Made by a program: the position numbers and the translations under genes. Of a stretch of DNA of 12,008 nt, positions 1-6,820 are shown piece after piece. Numbering within the stretch: the stretch's first letter is position 1; the number at the start of each line of letters is the position of its first letter. The notes under the pieces are model-generated. The model was not told the DNA's origin and ran no database searches. It saw only the letters and a program-made list of their open reading frames with translations. Source of the DNA: Paracoccaceae bacterium (GTDB lineage: Bacteria; Pseudomonadota; Alphaproteobacteria; Rhodobacterales; Rhodobacteraceae); assembly GCA_026982275.1 (NCBI GenBank), contig JALSHK010000377.1:1-12008 (forward strand), in the 5' to 3' direction.

Positions 1-1582
1 CCTTATACATGATCTCCAGCTTGTGGTTCCGGATCGCGCCGGACACCAGCTCGTAGCCGTTGCAGGCAAGGTCATATTGGTAGCCAAGCACCTTCAGAGG
101 GTCGCCGTTGAGCGCGTCCATCCCGCCCTGGGGCATGGAAAACGGGTTATGCTCGAAGTCGATCTTGCCGGTTTCCTCGTCTTTCTCGAAAATCGGGAAA
201 TCCACAATCCATGCAAATTCAAACTTGCTCTCGTCGGTCAGCCCCAGCTCCTTGCCGATGATATTGCGGGCGCGCCCTGCCACGGCCTCGAAGGATTTCG
301 GCTTGCCGCCAAGGAAAAACGCCGCATCGCCGAGGCCAAGGCCCAGCTGCTGGCGAATGGCCTCTGTGCGCTCCGGCCCGATGTTTTTGGCCAGCGGGCC
401 AGCGGCTTCCATGCCGCCTTCCACTTCGCCCGATTTCAGCATCGCTTGCGCTTCCTTCACCTTGATGCCCAGCTCTTGCGCCACGGAATCGGCGGTTTTT
501 TCGCGCCAGAAGATATAGCCCATGCCGGGCAAGCCCTCTTGCTGGGCGAACTTGTTCATCCGGTCGCAGAATTTGCGGCTGCCACCCGTAGGGGCAGGGA
601 TCGCCCGCACTTCGGTGCCCTCCTGCTCCAGCAAGCTGGCAAAAATCTTGAAGCCGGAGCCGGCGAAATGCTCGGACACCACCTGCATTTTGATCGGGTT
701 TCTAAGGTCCGGCTTATCCGAGCCATACCACAGCGCGGCGTCTTTATAGGAAATCTGCGGGATCTCGCGGTTCACCGTGCGATCGCCGCCGAACTCCTCG
801 AACAGGCCCAGCAGCACCGGCTCTATGGTATCAAAAATATCCTGCTGGGTGACAAAACTCATTTCCATGTCGAGCTGGTAAAAATCGGTCGGGGAGCGGT
901 CGGCGCGCGGGTCTTCGTCGCGAAAGCACGGCGCGATTTGGAAGTATTTGTCAAAGCCCGCCACCATCATCATTTGCTTGAACTGCTGTGGCGCTTGGGG
1001 CAGGGCGTAAAACTTGCCGGGGTGCTGCCTTGAGGGCACCAGAAAATCCCGCGCGCCTTCGGGGGAGCTGGCGGTGATGATCGGGGTCTGGAATTCGTTA
1101 AACCCCTGATCGGCCATGCGCTTGCGAATGCTGCTCACCACCCCTGAACGCAGCATCATGCGCTCGTGCAGGCTTTCGCGGCGCAGGTCGAGAAAGCGGT
1201 ATTTCAGGCGGGTTTCCTCGGGGAAATCCGGCTCGCCAAACACCTGAAGCGGCAACTCTTCGGAAGCGCCGAGCACTTCCATATCCTCTACGAAAATCTC
1301 CACCTCGCCGGTGGGCAGGTTGGGGTTGATCAGCTCGGCATCGCGGGCCAGCACTTTGCCGTCAATCCGGATCACCCACTCGGAGCGCACCTTTTCCAAT
1401 TCGTGAAATACCGGGCTGTCGCTGTCGGCCAGCACTTGTGTGATACCGTAATGGTCGCGCAGGTCGATGAACAATACCCCGCCATGGTCGCGCACGCGGT
1501 GCACCCAACCAGAGAGGCGCACGGTATCGCCGACATTGGCGGCGGTGAGGGCGTTGCATTTATGGCTGCGAAAGGCGTGCAT
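1..1582 (-). CDS. aspS: Aspartyl-tRNA synthetase, 3' end outside window
   Basis: Class II aminoacyl-tRNA synthetase that charges tRNA with aspartate in the cytoplasm. About 527 codons are visible of a family usually near 590. The reading frame opens with MHAFRSHKCNAL and an N-terminal OB-fold anticodon-binding domain (about residues 18-110, with GWVHRVRDHGG). The class II core follows, with motif 2 at F220-R221-D222-E223-D224, then the bacterial GAD insertion. The frame is still open at base 1, where it reads YELVSGAIRNHKLEIMYK, typical of alphaproteobacterial AspRS. Motif 3 (the GxGxDR-type arginine) should lie just beyond the left edge. The start is set by AAGGA at 1591-1595, eight bases upstream. 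H33 followed by glycine sits where non-discriminating AspRS enzymes carry histidine, so it may also charge tRNA(Asn) for GatCAB; that part is inference. Transcribed divergently from the desaturase gene. Confidence 0.97.
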   Translation of the reverse strand, partial: MHAFRSHKCNALTAANVGDTVRLSGWVHRVRDHGGVLFIDLRDHYGITQVLADSDSPVFHELEKVRSEWVIRIDGKVLARDAELINPNLPTGEVEIFVEDMEVLGASEELPLQVFGEPDFPEETRLKYRFLDLRRESLHERMMLRSGVVSSIRKRMADQGFNEFQTPIITASSPEGARDFLVPSRQHPGKFYALPQAPQQFKQMMMVAGFDKYFQIAPCFRDEDPRADRSPTDFYQLDMEMSFVTQQDIFDTIEPVLLGLFEEFGGDRTVNREIPQISYKDAALWYGSDKPDLRNPIKMQVVSEHFAGSGFKIFASLLEQEGTEVRAIPAPTGGSRKFCDRMNKFAQQEGLPGMGYIFWREKTADSVAQELGIKVKEAQAMLKSGEVEGGMEAAGPLAKNIGPERTEAIRQQLGLGLGDAAFFLGGKPKSFEAVAGRARNIIGKELGLTDESKFEFAWIVDFPIFEKDEETGKIDFEHNPFSMPQGGMDALNGDPLKVLGYQYDLACNGYELVSGAIRNHKLEIMYK

Positions 1583-1640
1583 GGTTTATGTCCTTAAACG
1601 GGGAAGGGCGCGCCCGGTGGCACGCCATTTATCAAGCTTC

Positions 1641-1669
1641 GATACACATGTTTAGCGGCAGGATGTCAA
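1641..1669 (-). promoter_or_regulatory. Predicted sigma-70 promoter for aspS
   Basis: On the minus strand a perfect TTGACA (1669-1664) is followed by a 17-nt spacer and TGTATC (1646-1641), a weak -10. Transcription would start near 1634, about 50 nt before the aspS ATG. The exact -35 and correct spacing carry the call; the poor -10 is the weak point. Confidence 0.5.
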
Positions 1670-1804
1670 GGGGGGGCGGTGTCCGGCCAGCGCAGGCCAC
1701 AGTTGCAGGGATGAAGCCCCGATACAGGCCATAGATTTACTTTTCACCCAAGATTTCAGCCGTGGGTGTATCCGCCACATATCTCACGTGGTTAATCGTC
1801 GCGA

Positions 1805-1832
1805 TTGCCGAAATTTTCGGTAAATGTATAGC
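1805..1832 (+). promoter_or_regulatory. Candidate promoter with operator-like palindrome
   Basis: TTGCCG (1805-1810), a 16-nt spacer and TATAGC (1827-1832) match sigma-70 elements at four of six positions each. The spacer and the end of the -35 contain CCGAAA-T-TTTCGG (1808-1820), a perfect 6+1+6 inverted repeat. A dimeric regulator bound there would block RNA polymerase. Transcription would start near 1839, leaving about 118 nt of leader before the annotated desaturase start. The match is modest and untested. Confidence 0.4.
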
Positions 1833-1956
1833 CATATCGGATTTGCCCCGTTAGGGTGCGCCGAGTGCTTCGGGGCTTGCGGTCAGACGCAGCCGGTGGG
1901 CATAAGGAAAAGAATTCGGTGATCCATCGAATGAACTATGAAAGCTACCTCTTCGA

Positions 1957-3003
1957 ATGCCCCTTCGCCCAGACCAACAGACCCCGCCCCTTGAAGCCGA
2001 TAACCAAGCTACCGCCCGAAACTGGGTGCGGATTCTGGCGCGCTACCGAGAGCCAAATACGGCGCGTTCCATTTTCGAGCTGGCGGTAAGCGCTTTGCCT
2101 TTTGCAACGCTTGCGGTTCTGGCGTGGCTTTCGCTTTCGGTCAGCTATTGGCTGGCCTTTGCGCTGGCCTTTATCAATGGTGCGTTTTTGGTGCGGCTGT
2201 TTATCATCCAGCATGATTGCGGCCATGGCAGCTTTTTTGGCAACCGGCACGCCAATAACTGGGTCGGGCGGATAATCGGGGTATTTACCCTTACGCCCTA
2301 TAAAGTGTGGCGGCGCAGCCATTCCATTCATCATTCGGCATCGGGCAATCTGGAAAAGCGCGGCATTGGCGATGTATATACCATGACGGTTTCCGAGTTC
2401 GAGGCCCTGCCGCGCATCAAGCGGATCGCCTACCGGATATACCGTCACCCGTTGTTTATGTTCGGCTTGGCCCCTACCCTGCTTTTTGTTTTTCAAAACC
2501 GGATACCGATGGGGCTTATGCGCTCTTGGGAATACTGGATCAGCGCGCTGGGCACCAATATCTTTATTGCTGCTGTGGTCGGGCTTATGTTCTGGTTTGG
2601 CGGTCTGGCGGCGCTGTTTCTGATATTTGTTCCCACATTGCTTGTGGCTGCGACCGCCGGTGTCTGGCTGTTTTATGTGCAGCACCAGTTCGAGAATACC
2701 CAGTGGGACATGAATGATGATTGGCAATTGCACGATGCGGCTTTGATGGGCAGCTCCTATTATGTGCTGCCGGCTGTGTTGCGCTGGTTCAGCGGCAATA
2801 TCGGCGTGCATCATGTGCACCATCTTTATAGCCGCATTCCGTTTTATCGCTTGATGGAGGTGCTGAAGGACAATGCTGCGCTGGAAAACCTGAACCGGAT
2901 GACCATTCGCGAAAGCCTGAAATGTGCGCGGCTGCATCTGTGGGACGAGAATAATCGCAAGCTGGTGTCGTTTTCGCAAGCGCGGCAGGGGCTGGCGGCA
3001 TGA
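1957..3003 (+). CDS. Membrane fatty acid desaturase (FADS family)
   Basis: Integral membrane di-iron desaturase of the DesA/FADS type, expected to add double bonds to acyl chains of membrane lipids with O2 and a reduced electron donor. The 348-residue protein has all three histidine boxes: H86-DCG-H90, H122-SI-H125-H126 and H285-H286-V-H288-H289. Hydrophobic stretches lie at about residues 42-80, 165-180 and 195-240, so the boxes face the cytoplasm in the usual model. The N-terminus contains ARNWVRILARYREP, common in proteobacterial members. The start is uncertain: an in-frame stop lies at 1939-1941, making ATG 1957 the first start in frame, but no good ribosome-binding site precedes it. An ATG at 1938 opens another frame with a natural-looking N-terminus that stops at 1994. 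Chain position and regiospecificity cannot be read from the sequence. Confidence 0.93.
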   Translation: MPLRPDQQTPPLEADNQATARNWVRILARYREPNTARSIFELAVSALPFATLAVLAWLSLSVSYWLAFALAFINGAFLVRLFIIQHDCGHGSFFGNRHANNWVGRIIGVFTLTPYKVWRRSHSIHHSASGNLEKRGIGDVYTMTVSEFEALPRIKRIAYRIYRHPLFMFGLAPTLLFVFQNRIPMGLMRSWEYWISALGTNIFIAAVVGLMFWFGGLAALFLIFVPTLLVAATAGVWLFYVQHQFENTQWDMNDDWQLHDAALMGSSYYVLPAVLRWFSGNIGVHHVHHLYSRIPFYRLMEVLKDNAALENLNRMTIRESLKCARLHLWDENNRKLVSFSQARQGLAA

Positions 3004-3060
3004 AGCTGGGCATTGACGGTTCGGCTAATAGGCCGGATTGTGATAAAAGCGCATAGGGAT

Positions 3061-3078
3061 TCGGTCGTTTCCGGCCGA
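3061..3078 (+). other. Short hairpin between desaturase and PQQ dehydrogenase
   Basis: TCGGTCG and CCGGCCGA-type arms (3061-3067 and 3072-3078) pair over seven bases, with one G-T wobble and a four-base loop. No T-run follows, so it is a poor intrinsic terminator. It lies within the 122-nt gap between the two rightward genes and could be an mRNA end or simply chance pairing. Confidence 0.25.
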
Positions 3079-3125
3079 CTGATCCGGCCCGTTCGGCATT
3101 GAAAGCCGGAAGATTGTGAGGAACT

Positions 3126-4232
3126 ATGCGTATTTCAATCCTGTCTGTCTTGTTGGTTTTCATCAGCCTGCCAACGGCTTATGCACAGGAATACGCGCTG
3201 GAAGCTGTGGCTGGCGGTTTTGAGAATCCGGTATTGGCCGTTGCTGCCAAGGGTGATGCGCGGCTGTTTGTGGTGCAGCAAAACGGGGTGATTTCGGTAA
3301 TCGAGGGTGGTCAAACCCGCGATGTGCTTGATATCCGCGGGCGCGTAACCTATGGCGGAGAGGCCGGATTGCTCGGGCTGGCACTGCACCCCGATTTTTT
3401 GCGCAATGGTCTGGCTTATGTTTCTTTCACCACCGGAGATCTGACCAGCGTGATCGAGGAATACCGCTATGATCCGGCTGCCGCGCGTTTTGACACCGGC
3501 AGCCGCCGTCTGGTTTACAGTCTGGAACAACCGGCAGGCAACCATAATGGCGGTATGGTCACCTTCGGGGCGGATGGCTATCTTTATGCCGGCTATGGCG
3601 ATGGCGGCGGCGCCAATGACACCTATAGCAACGGCCAAAACCCTGACAGCGAGCTGGGCACGATCATTCGTATCGATGTGGCAAATGACGGGGTTGCAGC
3701 GCCAGCGGATAACCCTCGCCTTGATAGCCCGGCCCCCTTTGCATGGGTATACGGGCTGCGTAATCCTTGGCGGTTTTCCATTGATGAAGGGCTTGTTTAT
3801 ATTGCCGATGTCGGGCAATCCGGCCAAGAGGAGATCAGTATCATTCCGGCGGGGCAGGGCGGTAGCGGGCTGAATCTTGGCTGGCCCCTGGCAGAGGGAG
3901 ATCAATGCCTTGCGGATCCGGCCTGCAAGGAAAAGGATCTGGTTTGGCCCGTGGCCACCTACCCGACCGGCTTTGGCTGTGCGGTCACCGGCGGCTATGT
4001 TTATCGCGGCAAGGCGCTGCCCGCGCTGTATGGCACCTATTTTTATGGCGATTTCTGCAATGGCGAGATTTACAGCTTTCGCTATGAAAACGGGGAAGCG
4101 GTCGAGGCACGTGAATGGGTGGGGGAGCTTGGCCGGGTTGAACAGCTCTCCGGTTTCGGACTGGATGGATATGGCGAGCTTTATGTTGTGTCCCTTGCGG
4201 GCACGGTTTTCAAGTTGATACAGGCCGAATAG
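3126..4232 (+). CDS. Secreted PQQ-type glucose/sorbosone dehydrogenase
   Basis: Six-bladed beta-propeller dehydrogenase of the soluble glucose / aldose sugar dehydrogenase family (GSDH, COG2133). Members oxidise sugars in the periplasm using PQQ and calcium. The 368 residues start with a Sec signal peptide (hydrophobic core 4-17, likely cleavage after A20 in PTAYA-QE). Family signatures follow: GLLGLALHPDF at 81-91, GNHNGG with H140 as the likely catalytic base, the blade motif DGYLYAGYGDGG at 150-161, and GLRNPWRF with R212 in the position that contacts PQQ. Four cysteines (C261, C267, C285, C311) could form disulfides, consistent with export. GAGGA at 3118-3122 supports the start, although it is only three bases from the ATG. 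The sugar substrate is unknown. No PQQ biosynthesis gene is in the window, so cofactor supply cannot be judged here. Confidence 0.92.
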   Translation: MRISILSVLLVFISLPTAYAQEYALEAVAGGFENPVLAVAAKGDARLFVVQQNGVISVIEGGQTRDVLDIRGRVTYGGEAGLLGLALHPDFLRNGLAYVSFTTGDLTSVIEEYRYDPAAARFDTGSRRLVYSLEQPAGNHNGGMVTFGADGYLYAGYGDGGGANDTYSNGQNPDSELGTIIRIDVANDGVAAPADNPRLDSPAPFAWVYGLRNPWRFSIDEGLVYIADVGQSGQEEISIIPAGQGGSGLNLGWPLAEGDQCLADPACKEKDLVWPVATYPTGFGCAVTGGYVYRGKALPALYGTYFYGDFCNGEIYSFRYENGEAVEAREWVGELGRVEQLSGFGLDGYGELYVVSLAGTVFKLIQAE

Positions 4233-4237
4233 GGTTT

Positions 4238-4263
4238 GCCTGCCCCGCCTAAGCAGGGCAGGC
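4238..4263. terminator. Hairpin between convergent genes
   Basis: GCCTGCCC (4238-4245) and GGGCAGGC (4256-4263) form a perfect 8-bp stem with a 10-nt loop. It lies in the 37-nt space between the stops of the PQQ dehydrogenase (4232) and the alcohol dehydrogenase (4270). Position and symmetry suggest a shared bidirectional terminator. There is no T-run on either strand, so termination may need Rho or may be weak. Confidence 0.5.
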
Positions 4264-4269
4264 TGGGCC

Positions 4270-5415
4270 TTACATGCAGGCTTCAAACAGCGCTTTGGTG
4301 TTGTCAAAGGTCATCTCGACGGGGTTGCCGCCAGTAGACGGGTCTTTCAGGGCCATGGCTGTCAGCTCGTCTATCCGGCTGGTCTCAACCCCCATTTCGG
4401 TGAGGTTTTTCGGCATGTTCAGGCTGTCATTCAGCTCCACAACGTAAGCGCGGAATCCGTCAAAGCCGCCAGTTAGGCCAAGGTAACCGTTGAGGGCGTC
4501 GAAGCGGTCTTCGATCGCGGCGCGGTTATAATCCAGCACGGGGGGGATAACCACGGCATTGGTGGTGCCATGATGCGTGCCATAAACTGCGCCAATCGGG
4601 TGGCTAAGCGCATGCACCGCGCCAAGGCCTTTTTGAAAGGCGGTGGCCCCCATCATGGCCGCAGACAGCATATGGGCGCGGGCCTCAATATCGTTCGGGT
4701 CGGCATAAACGCGCGGCAGGTTGTCTTTTACAAGGCGCATACCCTCCACGGCAATGCCTTGTGACATCGGGTGGTAATGCGGCGAGGAATAGGCCTCAAG
4801 GCAATGGGCAAAAGCATCCATGCCGGTGCCGGCGGTGATGAATTTGGGCATGCCAACGGTTAGCTCGGGGTCGGCAATTACAATCGCGGGCAGCACTTTG
4901 GGGTGGAAGATGATTTTCTTCACATGGGTGACGCTATCGGTGATGACGCTGGCGCGCCCCACTTCGGAGCCGGTGCCAGCGGTTGTCGGCACGGCGATGA
5001 TCGGGGCAATCGCGTCCGCATCCGCCCGCGTCCACCAATCGCCGATATCCTCGAAATCCCAGACAGGGCGGGTTTGGCCAGCCATAAAGGCCACCATTTT
5101 GCCGAGGTCCAGCCCCGAGCCGCCGCCAAAGGCGATAACGCCGTCATGGCCGCCACCCTTGTAAACCTTCACGCCGTCCGCCAAGTTTTTTTCGTTCGGG
5201 TTCGGGTCGACCTCGGAGAACATCGCGCGGCCAAGCCCGGCATCATCGAGGATATCGAGCGCGTTTTGGGTGATCGGCAGGTCGGCGAGGCCTTTGTCAG
5301 TGACCAATAGCGGGTTTTTCATGCCGACGGATTTGCAGGCCTCGGCCAGCTCCTTGATCCGGCCCGCGCCGAATTTTATCGGGGTGGGGTAGCCCCAGTT
5401 TCCAACAAGATTCAT
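4270..5415 (-). CDS. Iron-dependent alcohol dehydrogenase (group III)
   Basis: NAD(P)-dependent, metal-containing alcohol dehydrogenase of the FucO/group III family, interconverting an alcohol and its aldehyde in the cytoplasm. The 381-residue protein is full length. The nucleotide-binding glycine loop is GGGSGLD at 97-103. The metal ligands expected from FucO are all present with the right spacing: D200, H204, H268 and H282. The start is the ATG at 5415, which shares ATGA with the stop of the upstream aldehyde dehydrogenase gene and indicates translational coupling. The open frame extends 35 codons further up, but that extension lies inside the upstream gene and has no family resemblance; MNLVGNWGYPTPIKFGAGR is a normal family N-terminus. 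It is the last gene of the operon. By context it probably oxidises the hydroxyl of a gamma-glutamylated or free amino alcohol; that substrate is inferred. Confidence 0.93.
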   Translation of the reverse strand: MNLVGNWGYPTPIKFGAGRIKELAEACKSVGMKNPLLVTDKGLADLPITQNALDILDDAGLGRAMFSEVDPNPNEKNLADGVKVYKGGGHDGVIAFGGGSGLDLGKMVAFMAGQTRPVWDFEDIGDWWTRADADAIAPIIAVPTTAGTGSEVGRASVITDSVTHVKKIIFHPKVLPAIVIADPELTVGMPKFITAGTGMDAFAHCLEAYSSPHYHPMSQGIAVEGMRLVKDNLPRVYADPNDIEARAHMLSAAMMGATAFQKGLGAVHALSHPIGAVYGTHHGTTNAVVIPPVLDYNRAAIEDRFDALNGYLGLTGGFDGFRAYVVELNDSLNMPKNLTEMGVETSRIDELTAMALKDPSTGGNPVEMTFDNTKALFEACM

Positions 5416-6797
5416 GATGTGACTTTCTTCAGGTGGTAGGATTTTGGGCGGGTCAGGTTCTGGAACCCGATCACCGAAAGCGCGCCGCCGCGGCCGGTGT
5501 TTTTGCAGCCGGTCCAGCACAGGCCGGGGTCGAGGTAGTCGGCGCGGTTCATAAACACGGTGCCGGTTTCCAGCTCGGCCCCGATTTCGGCGGCGCGCCC
5601 GGCATCGGCGGTCCAGAGCGAGCAGGTGAGGCCGAACTCGGAGTCGTTCATCAGCTTGATGGCTTCCTCGTCGGAGCTAACCTTCATGATGCCAACCACA
5701 GGCCCGAAGCTTTCATCCTGCATGACGCGCATCTCGTTGGTCACGTTGGTCAGGATTTGCGGCATCAGGTAGGTGCCGCCATCGTCTTCGGGGAACAGGG
5801 CAGGGTCGATCATCGCCACCGCGCCATCCGCCAGCGCCTCGCGGGTTTGCGCGCGCACCTCGTCGGCAAAGCGGATATTGGCCATCGGGCCGATGGTGGT
5901 TTTGGGGTCCAGCGGATCGCCGAGCTTGTAACCTTCTACAATTTTAACCGCTTTTTCGACAAATTCGTCATAAAGCGAATCAATCACATAGATCCGCTCG
6001 ATGCCGCAGCAGCACTGGCCGGAGTTGAACATGGCCGCATCAATCAGGGTGTCGACCGCCGCATCCACGTCGGCATCGTCCATCACATAGCCCGGGTCTT
6101 TGCCGCCCAGCTCGGTGCCAACACCGGTGAATGTGCCCGCTGCCGCGCGCTCCATTTCCTGCCCGCCGCCCACGGAGCCGGTGAAGTTTACGAAATCCAC
6201 GTTGTTGCCCGCAATCAGCGCCGAAGTGGTGGCGTGATCAAGGAAGATGTTCTGGAACAGGTCGGCAGGCACGCCCGCTTTTGTGAAGGCTTCAACCATG
6301 CGCTCACCGGCCAGCAGGGTTTGGCTGGCGTGCTTGAGCAGCACCGCATTGCCCGCGATCAGGGCGGGGGAAACGGTGTTGATCGCCGTCAGGTAAGGGT
6401 AATTCCACGGGGCGATCACCAGCACTACGCCGTGCGGCTCACGCAGAATCCGGCGCTCGAAATCGCCGCTGTCCTCGACGATATGCGGGGCCAAAGCCTC
6501 AGTCGCAATCGCGGCCATGCCCGAAGCGCGCTCTTCCACGCCGCCGAATTCTCCGCCATAGCGCACGGGGCGGCCCATCATATGCGCCAGCTCGATGACG
6601 ATATCATCATTGGCTTTGCCAAGCTCGGCCACGCCCGCTTGCACCAGTGCAATCCGCTCCTCCAACGGGCGCTTTTTCCACGCCTTTTGCGCGGCGCGGG
6701 CTTTGGCAACCGCCGCAACCGCCGCCTCAAGGCTTACGGAATCGCGCGTCGCGAATACCGAGCCGTCGACCGGTGAGATACACTTGATCGTAGTCAT
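5412..6797 (-). CDS. NAD(P)-dependent aldehyde dehydrogenase
   Basis: ALDH-superfamily enzyme oxidising an aldehyde to a carboxylate. The 461 residues carry the complete catalytic set: N132 in APWNYPY, general base E229 in ELGGK, catalytic C263 as the middle of three cysteines in NSGQCCCG, and E362 in ESFGPV, which binds the cofactor ribose. The fold order is normal: Rossmann cofactor domain, catalytic domain, C-terminal oligomerisation strand. The C-terminal block is unusual. Where most ALDHs have PFGG-K-SG-GRE, this one reads LCWTGCKNTGRGG and then ends in LTRPKSYHLKK. GGAG at 6807-6810, nine bases upstream, supports the start. The gene begins 23 nt after the ligase gene and overlaps the alcohol dehydrogenase start by four bases. 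Making the aldehyde's producer and consumer coupled neighbours suggests consecutive steps and limited release of the reactive aldehyde. Confidence 0.94.
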   Translation of the reverse strand: MTTIKCISPVDGSVFATRDSVSLEAAVAAVAKARAAQKAWKKRPLEERIALVQAGVAELGKANDDIVIELAHMMGRPVRYGGEFGGVEERASGMAAIATEALAPHIVEDSGDFERRILREPHGVVLVIAPWNYPYLTAINTVSPALIAGNAVLLKHASQTLLAGERMVEAFTKAGVPADLFQNIFLDHATTSALIAGNNVDFVNFTGSVGGGQEMERAAAGTFTGVGTELGGKDPGYVMDDADVDAAVDTLIDAAMFNSGQCCCGIERIYVIDSLYDEFVEKAVKIVEGYKLGDPLDPKTTIGPMANIRFADEVRAQTREALADGAVAMIDPALFPEDDGGTYLMPQILTNVTNEMRVMQDESFGPVVGIMKVSSDEEAIKLMNDSEFGLTCSLWTADAGRAAEIGAELETGTVFMNRADYLDPGLCWTGCKNTGRGGALSVIGFQNLTRPKSYHLKKVTS

Positions 6798-6820
6798 AGT
6801 CTTTTACTCCAAGAGAGGGC

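Larger units (their letters stand above)
1583..1956. other. Divergent intergenic region, aspS / desaturase
   Basis: This 374-nt stretch contains no convincing gene. It holds the aspS ribosome-binding site and promoter on the left and a candidate desaturase promoter on the right. It also holds a six-base inverted repeat, CACCCA (1745-1750) with TGGGTG (1763-1768), and a CACGTG palindrome at 1785-1790. From 1740 to 1850 it is clearly more AT-rich than its surroundings, as expected of a promoter region. An AAGGA at 1904-1908 precedes a GTG at 1919 in a frame that is not the desaturase frame. Confidence 0.6.

Noticed and set aside
23..1033. Long open frame on the plus strand over aspS
   Set aside because: It is the antisense shadow of the AspRS coding frame; it is histidine/alanine/leucine-rich with no family resemblance, while the minus strand reads as clear AspRS.
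1945..2979. 344-codon open frame antisense to the desaturase
   Set aside because: Shadow of a gene with three intact histidine boxes; the antisense product has no recognisable domain, and its length reflects codon bias.
3000..3056. 18-codon frame starting in an ATGA overlap with the desaturase stop
   Set aside because: Too short, no ribosome-binding site or recognisable content; such overlaps arise by chance at TGA stops after GCA.
3135..4307. 390-codon open frame antisense to the PQQ dehydrogenase
   Set aside because: No ribosome-binding site or family features; it covers the convergent hairpin and the end of the alcohol dehydrogenase gene.
5416..5520. N-terminal extension of the alcohol dehydrogenase frame
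   Set aside because: The extension lies inside the aldehyde dehydrogenase gene, is arginine/proline-rich and has no family match; the ATG at 5415 gives a normal N-terminus.
5433..6776. 447-codon open frame antisense to the aldehyde dehydrogenase
   Set aside because: Mirror of the ALDH frame; the opposite strand carries all catalytic residues, so this frame is not expected to be coding.
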